Assembly (NCBI RefSeq): GCF_900102055.1
Contig: NZ_FNBA01000008.1
Location: 1 to 60,933, forward strand
From: Ulvibacter litoralis
Lineage (GTDB): Bacteria > Bacteroidota > Bacteroidia > Flavobacteriales > Flavobacteriaceae
Reading direction: 5' to 3'
DNA: 60,933 nt
Shown piece after piece: positions 1 to 8,362 of this stretch (position 1 is the stretch's first letter; each line of letters begins with the position of its first letter). The notes below the pieces were generated by a model. It ran no database searches. It was given only the letters and a program-made list of their open reading frames with translations, and was not told where the DNA came from. The position numbers and the translations under genes were made by a program.

Positions 1-306
1 AGAGGTTGTGGAAGTGTTACAATCGAGATTGGAGTGATTGACTATCCTAAGTTTATTACCCCGAATCAAGATGGGTATCACGATACTTGGAATATCATAG
101 GAATTGCTTCCTTTGACCCTACAGCAAAAATCTACATATTTGACAGGTTTGGAAAACTCTTGAAACAAATTAGTCCGATAGGAGCTGGTTGGGATGGTAC
201 ATATAATGGAAACGCATTACCTTCGAGTGATTATTGGTTCGTTGTAGAGTACACAGAACAAGATGTTCAAAAGGAATTTAAAGGACATTTTACACTGAAA
301 CGATAA
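1..306 (+). CDS. T9SS type B sorting domain protein (C-terminal fragment)
   Basis: The frame is open from base 1 to a TAA at 304-306, so only the last 101 residues are present. They match the gliding-motility-associated C-terminal domain that sends proteins through the type IX secretion system: the block FITPNQDGYHDTWNI, then IYIFDRFGKLL, WDGTYNG, LPSSDYWFVVEY and a final FTLKR. The domain is cleaved at the outer membrane and the passenger is released or attached to the surface. The passenger lies outside the window, so its function cannot be told. A hairpin terminator follows 55 bp downstream. Confidence 0.9.
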   Translation, partial: RGCGSVTIEIGVIDYPKFITPNQDGYHDTWNIIGIASFDPTAKIYIFDRFGKLLKQISPIGAGWDGTYNGNALPSSDYWFVVEYTEQDVQKEFKGHFTLKR

Positions 307-360
307 ACGTTCAGCAAGAAAAAAGATACGTAAGGACTAACTTACTATTTATACTAAAAC

Positions 361-402
361 AAAACCCTCTTATCAATTGCGATAAGAGGGTTTTGTTTTT
401 TA
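361..402. terminator. Bidirectional intrinsic terminator
   Basis: A 14-bp perfect stem (361-374 with 381-394) with a 6-nt loop is followed by a T-rich run at 391-401. A-rich sequence upstream gives a U tract on the other strand too. It lies between the convergent T9SS gene and the OmpP1/FadL gene and can serve both. Confidence 0.85.
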
Positions 403-452
403 TAATGTAAATGCTTAATAAAGGCTATTTGTTTTTGTTTATTTCAATAGGT

Positions 453-1976
453 TTAGAATTTAAAACCTACTGAAAAAATAACATTACTAAAAGTAGTTTC
501 TACAGCAGCAGTATCTGCTAATCCATACATTTCTTGATTTCTTTCTTGTTCTGCTCTAGCGTAAGAAAGATCAAGTGTGTAGTTTCCTAAATTATATCCT
601 GCACCTAAAGAAAAGCCACTTAAGTCACCTATTGTTTCTTCATTATTGTAAGGGCTTCCTTCATATCGAAGGCCTCCACGAAGACTCAATTGATTAATAC
701 GGTATTCGCCTCCAACACGGATACTAGAAGCTCCTTTTAAAGAGCTTTCAATGGTGTTGTTAACAGTATTAAAGTAAGAGTCATAACCGTCTAGTGAGTC
801 AAATTCTATGGAGCCATAGTCTTTATATGAGTAATCTAGACTGATAAGCGCTTGTTTTCCGAAGATATAAGCTGCACTGGCAGTCACTTTTCCTGGAGTT
901 TTTAGGTAATAAGTTTCATACACATTTATAATTCTAGGATTTACAGTTTCAATAACAGATTGTCCGTTAGCTACTCGTTGAACTTCTAAATATTGAGAAG
1001 TCTCTTCAGTAATTTCGTACCATGTAGGTGTTTCTAAAGAAAGTCCAAGTCTAAGGTTGTTTTGAACTTTCATGATTCCACCAAATTGAGCAGAAAATCC
1101 AGAACCTTGAACAGATAAGTTGTTTTCAAATCCAACTAGGTTCACGGTGCTTCCATCGTTGTTATTACTTTCAAATAAAGTACTGGACTGATTGTAGTCT
1201 ATAAGATGTGAATTTAGGTTTACTCCAAAATAAAATTGATCGGTAATTTGAGCAGAAAAGTTTGCTGTAAATTTATTATTACTTCCTTCAGAAAGAAGGA
1301 TGTAATCATGGTTAAAATTTCTGTTTCCAGCAATGTTGGAGGTATATTCTGAATTTGAAGGGTCGTCTGGATCAATAGGGTCAATAATAAAACCTTGATA
1401 GCCTAAAAAGGCATTTTGAGCTGAGACGCCTTGTGTTTCTCCAAGATATGAGTATAAATCTGAGATTGATTCTCCAGATTGAAGTTGCAATAATTCTAAT
1501 GGAATTCCTTGTGCTTGATTTCTGAAAAAGTCGCCAATTGAATTATTTCCTGTTCCCTTAATGAACAATTCATTGTCAAAATTTTTAGTTTGCTGATAGT
1601 TAAATCCGAATGTAAACTTTTTTAATTTAGATCCTTCTGAAGGGTTTTTGAAAACGAAAACAGCTCCTGCTTGATTTATGGTAAAATCGGTGTCAATACT
1701 TTTTGTATCTGTATTGAAGTAAGAAGCATTACTTTCTTTATCATTTGCTCCAATCGATACCGTACCACTCGAATTTAAAAAGACAGCGCTACCTGCAGGA
1801 TTAATGCTAATGGCCGATAAATCGCCTCCTAGCGCTCCAAAAGCACCGCTTAATGCATTAAAACGAGCGGTACCTGTTGTTGCTTCTGATGAATACCTGA
1901 GGCCATCGATACTATTTTGTGCGTTCACCGTGGTCATAGCAATAGCAGCTATGATTAAAAATGAAATCTTTCTCAT
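453..1976 (-). CDS. OmpP1/FadL-family outer membrane transport protein
   Basis: A 507-residue protein with a signal peptide (about residues 1-19, ending VNAQ) followed by the block TARFNALSGAFGALGGDLSA and INPAGSAVF, which marks the N-terminal plug region of Bacteroidota OmpP1/FadL porins. The rest shows alternating beta-strand patterns and ends in FSVGFKF with a terminal aromatic, as outer membrane barrels do. Family members carry hydrophobic compounds across the outer membrane; the substrate is unknown here. The gene lies 28 bp downstream of the lipoprotein gene at 2994-2005 and is probably cotranscribed with it. Confidence 0.85.
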   Translation of the reverse strand: MRKISFLIIAAIAMTTVNAQNSIDGLRYSSEATTGTARFNALSGAFGALGGDLSAISINPAGSAVFLNSSGTVSIGANDKESNASYFNTDTKSIDTDFTINQAGAVFVFKNPSEGSKLKKFTFGFNYQQTKNFDNELFIKGTGNNSIGDFFRNQAQGIPLELLQLQSGESISDLYSYLGETQGVSAQNAFLGYQGFIIDPIDPDDPSNSEYTSNIAGNRNFNHDYILLSEGSNNKFTANFSAQITDQFYFGVNLNSHLIDYNQSSTLFESNNNDGSTVNLVGFENNLSVQGSGFSAQFGGIMKVQNNLRLGLSLETPTWYEITEETSQYLEVQRVANGQSVIETVNPRIINVYETYYLKTPGKVTASAAYIFGKQALISLDYSYKDYGSIEFDSLDGYDSYFNTVNNTIESSLKGASSIRVGGEYRINQLSLRGGLRYEGSPYNNEETIGDLSGFSLGAGYNLGNYTLDLSYARAEQERNQEMYGLADTAAVETTFSNVIFSVGFKF

Positions 1977-2004
1977 AGAAATTATTTAAATTAAATAGGA
2001 TATT

Positions 2005-2994
2005 TTATTGACGACCTCCGCCGCGTCTTGTACTGGTGCTTCTAGTTCCGCTAGATGATCTCGTACTGCTAGAACTTCTAACAGTATTGCTTCTAGGAGT
2101 TGAAGATCTGGTAGTGTTAGATCTTATTGTAGTGTTTCTCGTCGTTCTATTTGTAGAAGGATTTGTAGTCGTAGATCTAGTAGTTCTGTTTGTAGAAGAT
2201 CTAGTGGTTCTAGGTGTTCTAACAGTATTATTACTTTCTCTTCTCGTATTAGATCGCACTGTGTTATTTTGCGAACGACGTGTTGTTTCAGAATTAGAAT
2301 AAGAACTTCTTCTATGGGTCGACACATTAGATCTATTACTTCTTGTTGAAGTTCTGTTAGGCGTATAATCTGTATTTCTTCTACCGCGGTTGTATGCTAT
2401 GTGATGGTTGTATCCGTGTCCATACCCATATCCACCGTAATAGTATGGGTTGTTAAAGCCATATCCGTGGTAGTAATAAGGAGCATAATATCCTCCATAA
2501 TATGGGTATCCCCATCCGTAGCTGAATCCCCAATATGGGTTGTACCAATTGCTTGCATATCCCCAACCATAATTCCAGTAAGGTCTGTTCCAATACCCGT
2601 AACCATATCCGCCATTATTGTAAATATTTACTGTAACAGTTTCAGAATTTGAGCCCCAACCTCCGTAGTTTTCTTCAACTTCTTCCGTTACAATGTAACC
2701 CTCTTCGTCTAAAGAATCGGTGGTGGTGTAAGCTTCAATATCTGTAAATATGGCTCCATCGTCAGGTAATTGATCGTATTCGCCCGATTTTGATTTAAAG
2801 TATTGTTTGTAGTAATTGGTTTTGTCAACTTCTTGCGGCTCAGTGTTTGTAGCTGTAGCAGTTTCCGAAGCGTATATTCCGTCCGTACTTCCGTAGTCAT
2901 TATTGCTCGTACCACAGGCACTTAAGAGAATGGCAAACATCCCTGTGATAAAAACAGGTAACGCTTTTTTTATATATAAGATTTTGGTACGCAT
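2005..2994 (-). CDS. Tyr/Gly- and Ser/Thr/Arg-rich lipoprotein
   Basis: A 329-residue protein with a lipobox signal peptide (LLSAC, Cys about residue 27). An acidic stretch (about 30-115) is followed by a Tyr/Gly/Trp/Asn-rich section (about 125-205) and a strongly basic tail of Arg-Ser/Thr-Asn repeats ending TSTRRGGGRQ. No enzyme motif is seen. The low complexity makes both strands look open over 2036-2652, but the signal peptide, acidic linker and operon context favour this strand. It probably sits in the envelope and may act with the downstream porin. I do not recognise a family with known function. Confidence 0.75.
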   Translation of the reverse strand: MRTKILYIKKALPVFITGMFAILLSACGTSNNDYGSTDGIYASETATATNTEPQEVDKTNYYKQYFKSKSGEYDQLPDDGAIFTDIEAYTTTDSLDEEGYIVTEEVEENYGGWGSNSETVTVNIYNNGGYGYGYWNRPYWNYGWGYASNWYNPYWGFSYGWGYPYYGGYYAPYYYHGYGFNNPYYYGGYGYGHGYNHHIAYNRGRRNTDYTPNRTSTRSNRSNVSTHRRSSYSNSETTRRSQNNTVRSNTRRESNNTVRTPRTTRSSTNRTTRSTTTNPSTNRTTRNTTIRSNTTRSSTPRSNTVRSSSSTRSSSGTRSTSTRRGGGRQ

Positions 2995-3012
2995 AACTAT
3001 GATATTTAATTG

Positions 3013-3040
3013 TTGGACATTATAAAAATAAGTAGTTTTG
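3013..3040 (+). promoter_or_regulatory. Predicted promoter of proS
   Basis: TTG at 3013-3015 and TAGTTTTG at 3033-3040 match the Bacteroidota -33/-7 consensus, with a slightly short 17-nt spacer. The predicted start lies about 50 nt before the proS ATG. Confidence 0.45.
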
Positions 3041-3096
3041 CTGAGAACTACTAATATATTAACAATAGGTGCAAGTTTTGTGCCAAACTACAGGCT

Positions 3097-4572
3097 ATGG
3101 CTAAGAATTTAACGACACGAAGTGAGGATTATTCTAAATGGTACAACGAATTAGTTGTACAAGCAGATCTCGCTGAGAATTCGGGAGTTAGGGGATGTAT
3201 GGTTATCAAGCCATACGGGTACGCTATCTGGGAAAAAATGCAAGCAGAATTAGATAGAATGTTTAAAGAAACAGGACACGAGAATGCTTATTTCCCTCTT
3301 TTTATACCGAAATCGTATTTTAGTAAAGAGGCAAGTCATGTAGATGGCTTTGCGAAAGAGTGTGCCGTTGTGACGCATTATCGTTTAAAAAATGCGGAAG
3401 ATGGAAGTGGTATTATAGTTGATCCTGATGCTAAACTAGAAGAAGAATTAATAGTACGTCCTACTTCTGAAACTATTATTTGGGATACGTACCGCAAATG
3501 GGTTCAGTCGTATAGAGATTTACCTTTATTGATAAACCAATGGGCAAATGTAGTGCGTTGGGAAATGCGTACACGTTTGTTTTTACGTACTGCCGAATTT
3601 TTATGGCAAGAGGGGCATACTGCTCACGCAACAGAGAAAGAAGCAATCGCTGAAGCAGAACAAATGATGCATGTATATGCAGATTTTGTAGAGAATTATA
3701 TGGCAGTGCCTGTAATAAAGGGAGTTAAAACGGAAAGCGAACGATTTGCAGGTGCATTAGAAACCTATTGTATTGAAGCTTTAATGCAAGATGGAAAAGC
3801 ATTACAAGCGGGAACGTCTCACTTTTTAGGACAAAATTTCGCCAAGGCATTTGACGTGAAATTTGCAACGAAGGAAGGGAAACAAGAATATGTATGGGCA
3901 ACCTCTTGGGGTGTGTCTACACGTTTAATGGGAGCTTTGGTAATGACGCATAGTGATGATAACGGATTGGTGATTCCTCCAAAGTTAGCGCCAAATCAAG
4001 TGGTGATTGTTCCTATTTACAGAAATGATGAACAGTTTGATGCAGTGAGTGAAGTTGCAAAAGAACTTCAAAAAGAATTAAGAGCACAAGGGGTTCGTGT
4101 GAAGTTTGACGATAGAGATACTCAGAAACCTGGCTGGAAGTTCAATGAGTATGAAATGAAGGGGGTTCCCGTTCGAATTGCTATTGGACCTAAGGATTTA
4201 GAAAACGGGACGTTTGAGGTCGCTAGACGCGATACGCTTTCAAAAGAAATAATTTCTAAAGATAAAATTGTAGCTACGGTTGTTGGACTGATGGATGAGA
4301 TTCAAACCAATTTATACACGAAAGCTGTCTCTTATCGAACAAATCATACCACCGAAGTAGATACATATGAGCAATTTAAGGAAGTTTTAGAGGCCAAAGG
4401 TGGCTTTATTTCGGCACATTGGGATGGTACTACCGAAACAGAGGAGCAAATAAAAAATGAAACAAAAGCAACAATTCGTTGTATTCCTTTGGATGGAAAA
4501 AAAGAAGCGGGAAGTTGCATTATTACTGGAAAACCTTCAAAAGGAAGAGTGCTATTTGCAAAGGCTTATTAA
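3097..4572 (+). CDS. proS: Prolyl-tRNA synthetase (type 3, short form)
   Basis: This class II aminoacyl-tRNA synthetase charges tRNA-Pro in the cytoplasm. At 491 residues it matches the short archaeal/eukaryote-like type, without the editing insertion of the E. coli enzyme. Motif 2 is visible as [17 protein letters not shown] followed by [28 protein letters not shown] lies before it. The anticodon-binding domain covers about residues 295-390 and the C-terminal zinc-binding-like domain ends in GRVLFAKAY. This type is normal in Bacteroidota and is not by itself a sign of transfer. tRNA-Glu and rpsT follow on the same strand. Confidence 0.96.
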   Translation: MAKNLTTRSEDYSKWYNELVVQADLAENSGVRGCMVIKPYGYAIWEKMQAELDRMFKETGHENAYFPLFIPKSYFSKEASHVDGFAKECAVVTHYRLKNAEDGSGIIVDPDAKLEEELIVRPTSETIIWDTYRKWVQSYRDLPLLINQWANVVRWEMRTRLFLRTAEFLWQEGHTAHATEKEAIAEAEQMMHVYADFVENYMAVPVIKGVKTESERFAGALETYCIEALMQDGKALQAGTSHFLGQNFAKAFDVKFATKEGKQEYVWATSWGVSTRLMGALVMTHSDDNGLVIPPKLAPNQVVIVPIYRNDEQFDAVSEVAKELQKELRAQGVRVKFDDRDTQKPGWKFNEYEMKGVPVRIAIGPKDLENGTFEVARRDTLSKEIISKDKIVATVVGLMDEIQTNLYTKAVSYRTNHTTEVDTYEQFKEVLEAKGGFISAHWDGTTETEEQIKNETKATIRCIPLDGKKEAGSCIITGKPSKGRVLFAKAY

Positions 4573-4651
4573 ATTTTTTTCAAAAAAAGTTCAAGAGGTG
4601 TTGCAACATTCTAAAAAAGTTTTATCTTTGCATCCGCATTAAAAAAGCAAT

Positions 4652-4723
4652 GGTCCGTTCGTCTAGGGGTTAGGACGCCAGGTTTTCATCCTGGTAACAG
4701 GGGTTCGATTCCCCTACGGACTA
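4652..4723 (+). tRNA. tRNA-Glu (anticodon TTC)
   Basis: A full cloverleaf can be drawn. The acceptor stem is GGTCCGT with ACGGACT and includes a G-T first pair. The D arm is TCGTCTAGGGGTTAGGAC. The anticodon stem is CCAGG/CCTGG with loop TTTTCAT, so the anticodon is TTC at 4685-4687. The T arm is AGGGG-TTCGATT-CCCCT and the discriminator base is A4723. No CCA is encoded. It lies 28 bp upstream of rpsT. Confidence 0.96.
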
Positions 4724-4750
4724 CAAAAGTTAAGAAAAAAAAGAAGCATC

Positions 4751-5002
4751 ATGGCGAATCATAAGTCAGCATTAAAGAGAATTAGAAATAGCGAAACAAA
4801 GCGTTTACGCAACCGTTACCAACATAAAACGGCTCGTAATGCTATGAAGAAATTCAAAGAGCTTACAACAAAACAAGAAGCTGAAAAAATGTTTCCTGAA
4901 GTTGTATCAATGATCGATAGATTAGCGAAGAAGAATATTATTCATAATAATAAAGCTTCTAACCTTAAATCTAACATGGCTAAGCATATCGCTGCTTTGT
5001 AA
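4751..5002 (+). CDS. rpsT: 30S ribosomal protein S20
   Basis: An 83-residue basic protein beginning MANHKSALKRIRNSE with the typical KRLRNRYQHKTARNAMKKF helix and NIIHNNKASNLKSNMAKHI at the end. S20 binds 16S rRNA early in 30S assembly. Its length and all conserved blocks fit. It follows tRNA-Glu and ends before a strong terminator. Confidence 0.97.
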   Translation: MANHKSALKRIRNSETKRLRNRYQHKTARNAMKKFKELTTKQEAEKMFPEVVSMIDRLAKKNIIHNNKASNLKSNMAKHIAAL

Positions 5003-5026
5003 GAGATTTAATTCTTAACACAATAT

Positions 5027-5060
5027 AAAAAACTCCTTCAGGTTACTGAAGGAGTTTTTT
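5027..5060. terminator. Intrinsic terminator after rpsT
   Basis: The stem AACTCCTTCA/TGAAGGAGTT (5031-5040 with 5047-5056), extended by A-T pairs, ends in a T run. It lies between the convergent rpsT and coaD and has an A run upstream, so it could act in both directions. Confidence 0.85.
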
Positions 5061-5085
5061 GATTTAGATGCTTTTTTAAAAGCAG

Positions 5086-5535
5086 TTAGATAACTGCTTC
5101 TGGAACGAGTGTGCGAATGTCTCCGTTGTTTCTTTTCACGTCTCTAACGATAGAAGAGGAGATGTTGCTTACCGAAGGAGAGCTTACTAAAAAGACGCTC
5201 TCTATGCCTGCAATAGCGACGTTGGTTTGTGCAATAGATTGCTCGTAATTAAGATCGGTGGTGTTTCGAAGTCCGCGAAGTATAAATTGCGCCCCCTCTT
5301 TTTTACAAAAATGAACCGTTAGCCCTGTATACGTTTTCACTTTAACAGTTGGCGTATCAGCAAACGTTTCTTCAATAAAGCGTTTGCGCGCTTCTAAGGA
5401 GTACATATACTTTTTATCAGCATTGATGCCAATAGCGATGATAATCTCATCAAACAAGGGTAAAGCTCGTTCTATAATATCTACGTGTCCTAATGTGATT
5501 GGATCAAAAGATCCTGGGAATACTGCGCGTCTCAT
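5086..5535 (-). CDS. coaD: Phosphopantetheine adenylyltransferase
   Basis: Catalyses the fourth step of coenzyme A synthesis, ATP plus 4'-phosphopantetheine to dephospho-CoA. The 149-residue protein has the nucleotidyltransferase signature PGSFDPITLGHVDII at its N-terminus with the TxGH-type motif, LRGLRNTTDLNYE in the middle and the C-terminal motif ISSSIVRDVKRNNGD. The length is normal. It lies 13 bp downstream of ddl, probably in one operon. Confidence 0.96.
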   Translation of the reverse strand: MRRAVFPGSFDPITLGHVDIIERALPLFDEIIIAIGINADKKYMYSLEARKRFIEETFADTPTVKVKTYTGLTVHFCKKEGAQFILRGLRNTTDLNYEQSIAQTNVAIAGIESVFLVSSPSVSNISSSIVRDVKRNNGDIRTLVPEAVI

Positions 5536-5548
5536 ACCTTAAATATAC

Positions 5549-6532
5549 TTAGTTTTTAATTAAAACATTTTCAACAAGCATTCCGAAAAAATCGGTGAGT
5601 GTTAATCCAGCTTCTTTTACTTGCTTCGGAATAATACTTTCTCTCGATAAACCAGGGGTGGTGTTTGTTTCTATGAAATGAGGAATGCCATCCTGAATTA
5701 TAAATTCACTTCTCGTTACTCCCTTCATATTTAATACTTGATATACTTGTTTGGTTTCAAGTTTCACTCTTTCTAGTTCTTCTTCAGAAATACGTGCAGG
5801 CGTAATCTCTTGTGATTTGCCTTGGTATTTTGCTTCGTAATCGAAGAAGTCGTTTTCAGAAACAATTTCCGTAGGAGAAAAAACAGTTATTTCGCCGTTG
5901 TGTGTAAAAGCTCCTACTGAAACTTCAACCCCAACCAATGCGGTTTCAATGATGATTTCTGAATCTTCTTCATACGCTTTTTCAATAGCTGGAAGGAGTT
6001 CTTCCATGGTGTTTACTTTACTAATTCCGAAGCTTGACCCCGACCTGTTAGGCTTCACAAAGCATGGAAGTCCTACTTTTTTTATTATTTCTTCGGAAAG
6101 TACCGCGTTCCCTTTGTTTATGTAGTACGAATTAGCACATCTTATTCCGAAGTTTTTCAACACAGAAAGACAATCTCGTTTGTTGAAACTTAAGGCCGCT
6201 TGATAAAAATCGGTGCTCGTTTGAGGAATCCCTAAAAGTTCCCAATACGCCTGAAGGTATCCGTTTTCACCTGGATTTCCATGTATGGTGTTAAAAACCA
6301 CATCGGGAACAATGGTTTCTGTTCCGGTAGAAAAGCTAAAATCCGCTTTGTTTATAGGATGCTTCGTGCCGTCTTCTGCTACATAGTTCCATCCGTCTTT
6401 TAAAATATGGACAGGATAAACAGTGTATTTGGCAGTGTCTAACGATTCGCAAACCACAGAACCACTTAATAATGAAATTTTATATTCGCTAGAATAGCCG
6501 CCCATAGCTACGGCAATATGTTTTTTACTCAT
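5549..6532 (-). CDS. ddl: D-alanine--D-alanine ligase
   Basis: Makes the D-Ala-D-Ala dipeptide for peptidoglycan. The ATP-grasp enzyme starts MSKKHIAVAMGGYSSEYKIS and has HGNPGENGYLQAYWELLGIP, CFVKPNRSGSSFGISKV, and a C-terminal FIETNTTPGLSRESIIPKQ. I chose the ATG at 6532 (327 residues). The frame stays open upstream to 6745, but that stretch is low-complexity and overlaps the promoters and start of the divergent PASTA gene. The usual family length also fits the shorter form. Confidence 0.95.
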   Translation of the reverse strand: MSKKHIAVAMGGYSSEYKISLLSGSVVCESLDTAKYTVYPVHILKDGWNYVAEDGTKHPINKADFSFSTGTETIVPDVVFNTIHGNPGENGYLQAYWELLGIPQTSTDFYQAALSFNKRDCLSVLKNFGIRCANSYYINKGNAVLSEEIIKKVGLPCFVKPNRSGSSFGISKVNTMEELLPAIEKAYEEDSEIIIETALVGVEVSVGAFTHNGEITVFSPTEIVSENDFFDYEAKYQGKSQEITPARISEEELERVKLETKQVYQVLNMKGVTRSEFIIQDGIPHFIETNTTPGLSRESIIPKQVKEAGLTLTDFFGMLVENVLIKN

Positions 6533-6558
6533 AACAAAACTATAAATACGTCGTTTAA

Positions 6559-6566
6559 CAAAAATA
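6559..6566 (-). promoter_or_regulatory. Predicted -7 element of ddl-coaD
   Basis: CAAAAATA on the plus strand reads TATTTTTG on the minus strand, matching TAnnTTTG. It lies 27 bp upstream of the ddl ATG. No convincing -33 TTG is seen at the expected distance. Confidence 0.35.
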
Positions 6567-6603
6567 TCATTAATCAATAGAAGAATACTAACTTTAGGTT
6601 TTA

Positions 6604-6611
6604 TATTTTTG
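6604..6611 (+). promoter_or_regulatory. Predicted -7 element of the PASTA-rluD pair
   Basis: TATTTTTG matches the Bacteroidota -7 consensus 18 bp before the ATG at 6630. This placement argues that the ATG, not the TTG at 6609, is the start. Confidence 0.4.
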
Positions 6612-6629
6612 CTTATTAATAATTTGCGT

Positions 6630-7247
6630 ATGACTTTTTTCAAATATCTATTTACTAAGACCTTTTTAAGACAGTTATTGTTTGCTGTATTGGCATTATT
6701 GATATTATCATTTTTAATGTTATGGTGGTTGCGTGTTACAACCAATCACAACCAAAGAATTGAAGTGCCAGATTTGGCAAAACTGTCGTTGGATAAAGTA
6801 GAAGATGTTTTGGACGAATTAGACTTGCGTTATGAGATTTTAGACTCTGCAAATTTCAATCCTGAATATCCACGATTTTCAGTTATTGAGCAATTGCCAA
6901 AGGCAGGAAAGTTTGTAAAAGAAGATAGAAAGATTTACTTAACCTTAAATCCTTCAGATTACCGAAAAATAAAAGTACCAGAAGTTGTTGGTAAAACGGG
7001 AAGACAAGCAACGCCTACTTTGTTAGCTATGGGCTTTCAAATTGGGAAAGTGAGCAAGCGCCCGCATATTAGCGATCACGTATTAGAGTTACGCTATAAA
7101 GGCGAAAAGTTAGTGCCAGGTACTGAAATTCCGAAGACATCTGTGATAGATTTAATCGTAGGAGATGGTTCACAAAACCGAGTGCAGGAAGAAACAAATG
7201 ATACAGAAGAAAACACCGATGAAACAGGAGACAATGGAGGAAACTAA
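6630..7247 (+). CDS. Membrane-anchored PASTA domain protein
   Basis: A 205-residue protein with one N-terminal membrane segment (about residues 15-35) and two PASTA domains outside (about 44-108 and 114-178: EVPDLAKLSLDKVEDVL and KVPEVVGKTGRQATPTLL). The tail is acidic and Asn/Thr-rich. PASTA domains bind uncrosslinked peptidoglycan or beta-lactams. Bacteroidota carry such stand-alone proteins without a kinase domain. The position beside ddl fits an envelope role. The start is the ATG behind the predicted promoter, and the 3' end overlaps the pseudouridine synthase gene. Confidence 0.85.
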   Translation: MTFFKYLFTKTFLRQLLFAVLALLILSFLMLWWLRVTTNHNQRIEVPDLAKLSLDKVEDVLDELDLRYEILDSANFNPEYPRFSVIEQLPKAGKFVKEDRKIYLTLNPSDYRKIKVPEVVGKTGRQATPTLLAMGFQIGKVSKRPHISDHVLELRYKGEKLVPGTEIPKTSVIDLIVGDGSQNRVQEETNDTEENTDETGDNGGN

Positions 7248-8283
7248 TTACGATGTTCCGCAGCAGGATGATGGGAATGATGATTTATATGAGCATTTTA
7301 GGTTTGTAGCAGACAAAGGGCAACAACCCTTGCGTGTGGACAAATACTTGATGAACAAAGTAGAAAACGCCACCCGAAATAAAATTCAAAAGTCGGCGAA
7401 AGACGGAAATATTTTTGTGAACGATGTGGCGGTAAAATCGAATCATAAGGTACGCCCTAATGATGTGGTAACCGTATTATTTGAGCATCCGCCGTATGAA
7501 TATTTACTGAAACCCGAAGATTTACCCATTGATATTATTTACGAAGACGATGACGTGTTGGTGGTGAATAAACAAGCGGGAATGGTAGTGCATCCGGGTC
7601 ACGGTAACTATAGTGGGACTTTGATTAATGCGCTTACCTTTCATTTTGAAAACTTACCGAACAACAGTAGTGATCGTCCAGGATTGGTGCATCGTATCGA
7701 TAAGGATACAAGTGGTCTTTTGGTGGTAGCTAAGACTGAAATTGCCATGACACATTTGTCGAAGCAGTTTTTTAAGAAATCTACGGAAAGAGAATACTTA
7801 GCTTTGGTGTGGGGAAATATTGAAGAAGACGAAGGAACCATTGAAGGAAATATAGGCCGTCACCCTAAAAACAGATTGCAAAATACTGTTTTTGAGGGGG
7901 AAGATGCCGAAGAAAAAGGAAAACCAGCGGTTACTCATTTTAAAGTATTGGAGCGTCTTACCTATGTTACTTTGGTGTCTTGCCGATTGGAAACAGGGAG
8001 AACGCACCAAATTCGTGTGCACATGAAATACATTGGACACACCTTGTTTAACGATGAGCGTTATGGAGGAGAGCGTATTTTAAAAGGAACTACTTTTTCT
8101 AAATACAAACAGTTTGTTGAGAATTGTTTTAAAGTACTTCCGAGGCAAGCGTTACACGCACGAACTCTAGGGTTTAAGCATCCAGTATCTGGCGAAATGC
8201 TTCGCTTTGAAGCGCCAGTGCCAGATGATATGCAACAATGTTTAGAGAAGTGGAGAAACTATTCTAAACACGTTATCGAGTAG
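7234..8283 (+). CDS. RluA/RluD-family pseudouridine synthase
   Basis: A 349-residue protein with an N-terminal S4 RNA-binding domain (RVDKYLMNKVENATRNKIQK) and a pseudouridine synthase domain holding the catalytic-Asp motif HRIDKDTSGLLVVAK, plus GRTHQIRVHMKYIGH. It is probably the 23S rRNA enzyme of RluD type, but target specificity cannot be read from sequence. The ATG at 7234 overlaps the PASTA gene by 14 nt and suggests translational coupling; the ATG at 7219 is an alternative. Confidence 0.92.
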   Translation: MEETNYDVPQQDDGNDDLYEHFRFVADKGQQPLRVDKYLMNKVENATRNKIQKSAKDGNIFVNDVAVKSNHKVRPNDVVTVLFEHPPYEYLLKPEDLPIDIIYEDDDVLVVNKQAGMVVHPGHGNYSGTLINALTFHFENLPNNSSDRPGLVHRIDKDTSGLLVVAKTEIAMTHLSKQFFKKSTEREYLALVWGNIEEDEGTIEGNIGRHPKNRLQNTVFEGEDAEEKGKPAVTHFKVLERLTYVTLVSCRLETGRTHQIRVHMKYIGHTLFNDERYGGERILKGTTFSKYKQFVENCFKVLPRQALHARTLGFKHPVSGEMLRFEAPVPDDMQQCLEKWRNYSKHVIE

Positions 8284-8305
8284 TAATTTACTGATATTAA
8301 ATATA

Positions 8306-8341
8306 AAAAGCCTGAAGTATCGTAAGATACTTCAGGCTTTT
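8306..8341. terminator. Bidirectional intrinsic terminator
   Basis: A 16-bp perfect stem (8306-8321 with 8326-8341) with the loop GTAA is flanked by A and T runs. It separates the convergent pseudouridine synthase gene and the FG-GAP protein gene. Confidence 0.9.
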
Positions 8342-8362
8342 CGGTAGTAATAAGTAGGTGTT

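Noticed and set aside
2036-2652. Open frames on the plus strand across the lipoprotein gene
   Set aside because: They are shadows of the repetitive Tyr/Gly and Arg/Ser/Thr codons. The minus-strand frame has a lipobox signal peptide and an operon partner.
3097-4572. proS as a transferred archaeal gene
   Set aside because: The short type 3 ProS is the normal form in Bacteroidota, so resemblance to archaeal enzymes is not evidence of recent transfer.
6533-6745. N-terminal extension of ddl by 71 residues
   Set aside because: The extension is Asn/Lys-rich low complexity, crosses the divergent promoters and the PASTA start, and the ligase family begins at MSKKHIAVAMGG.
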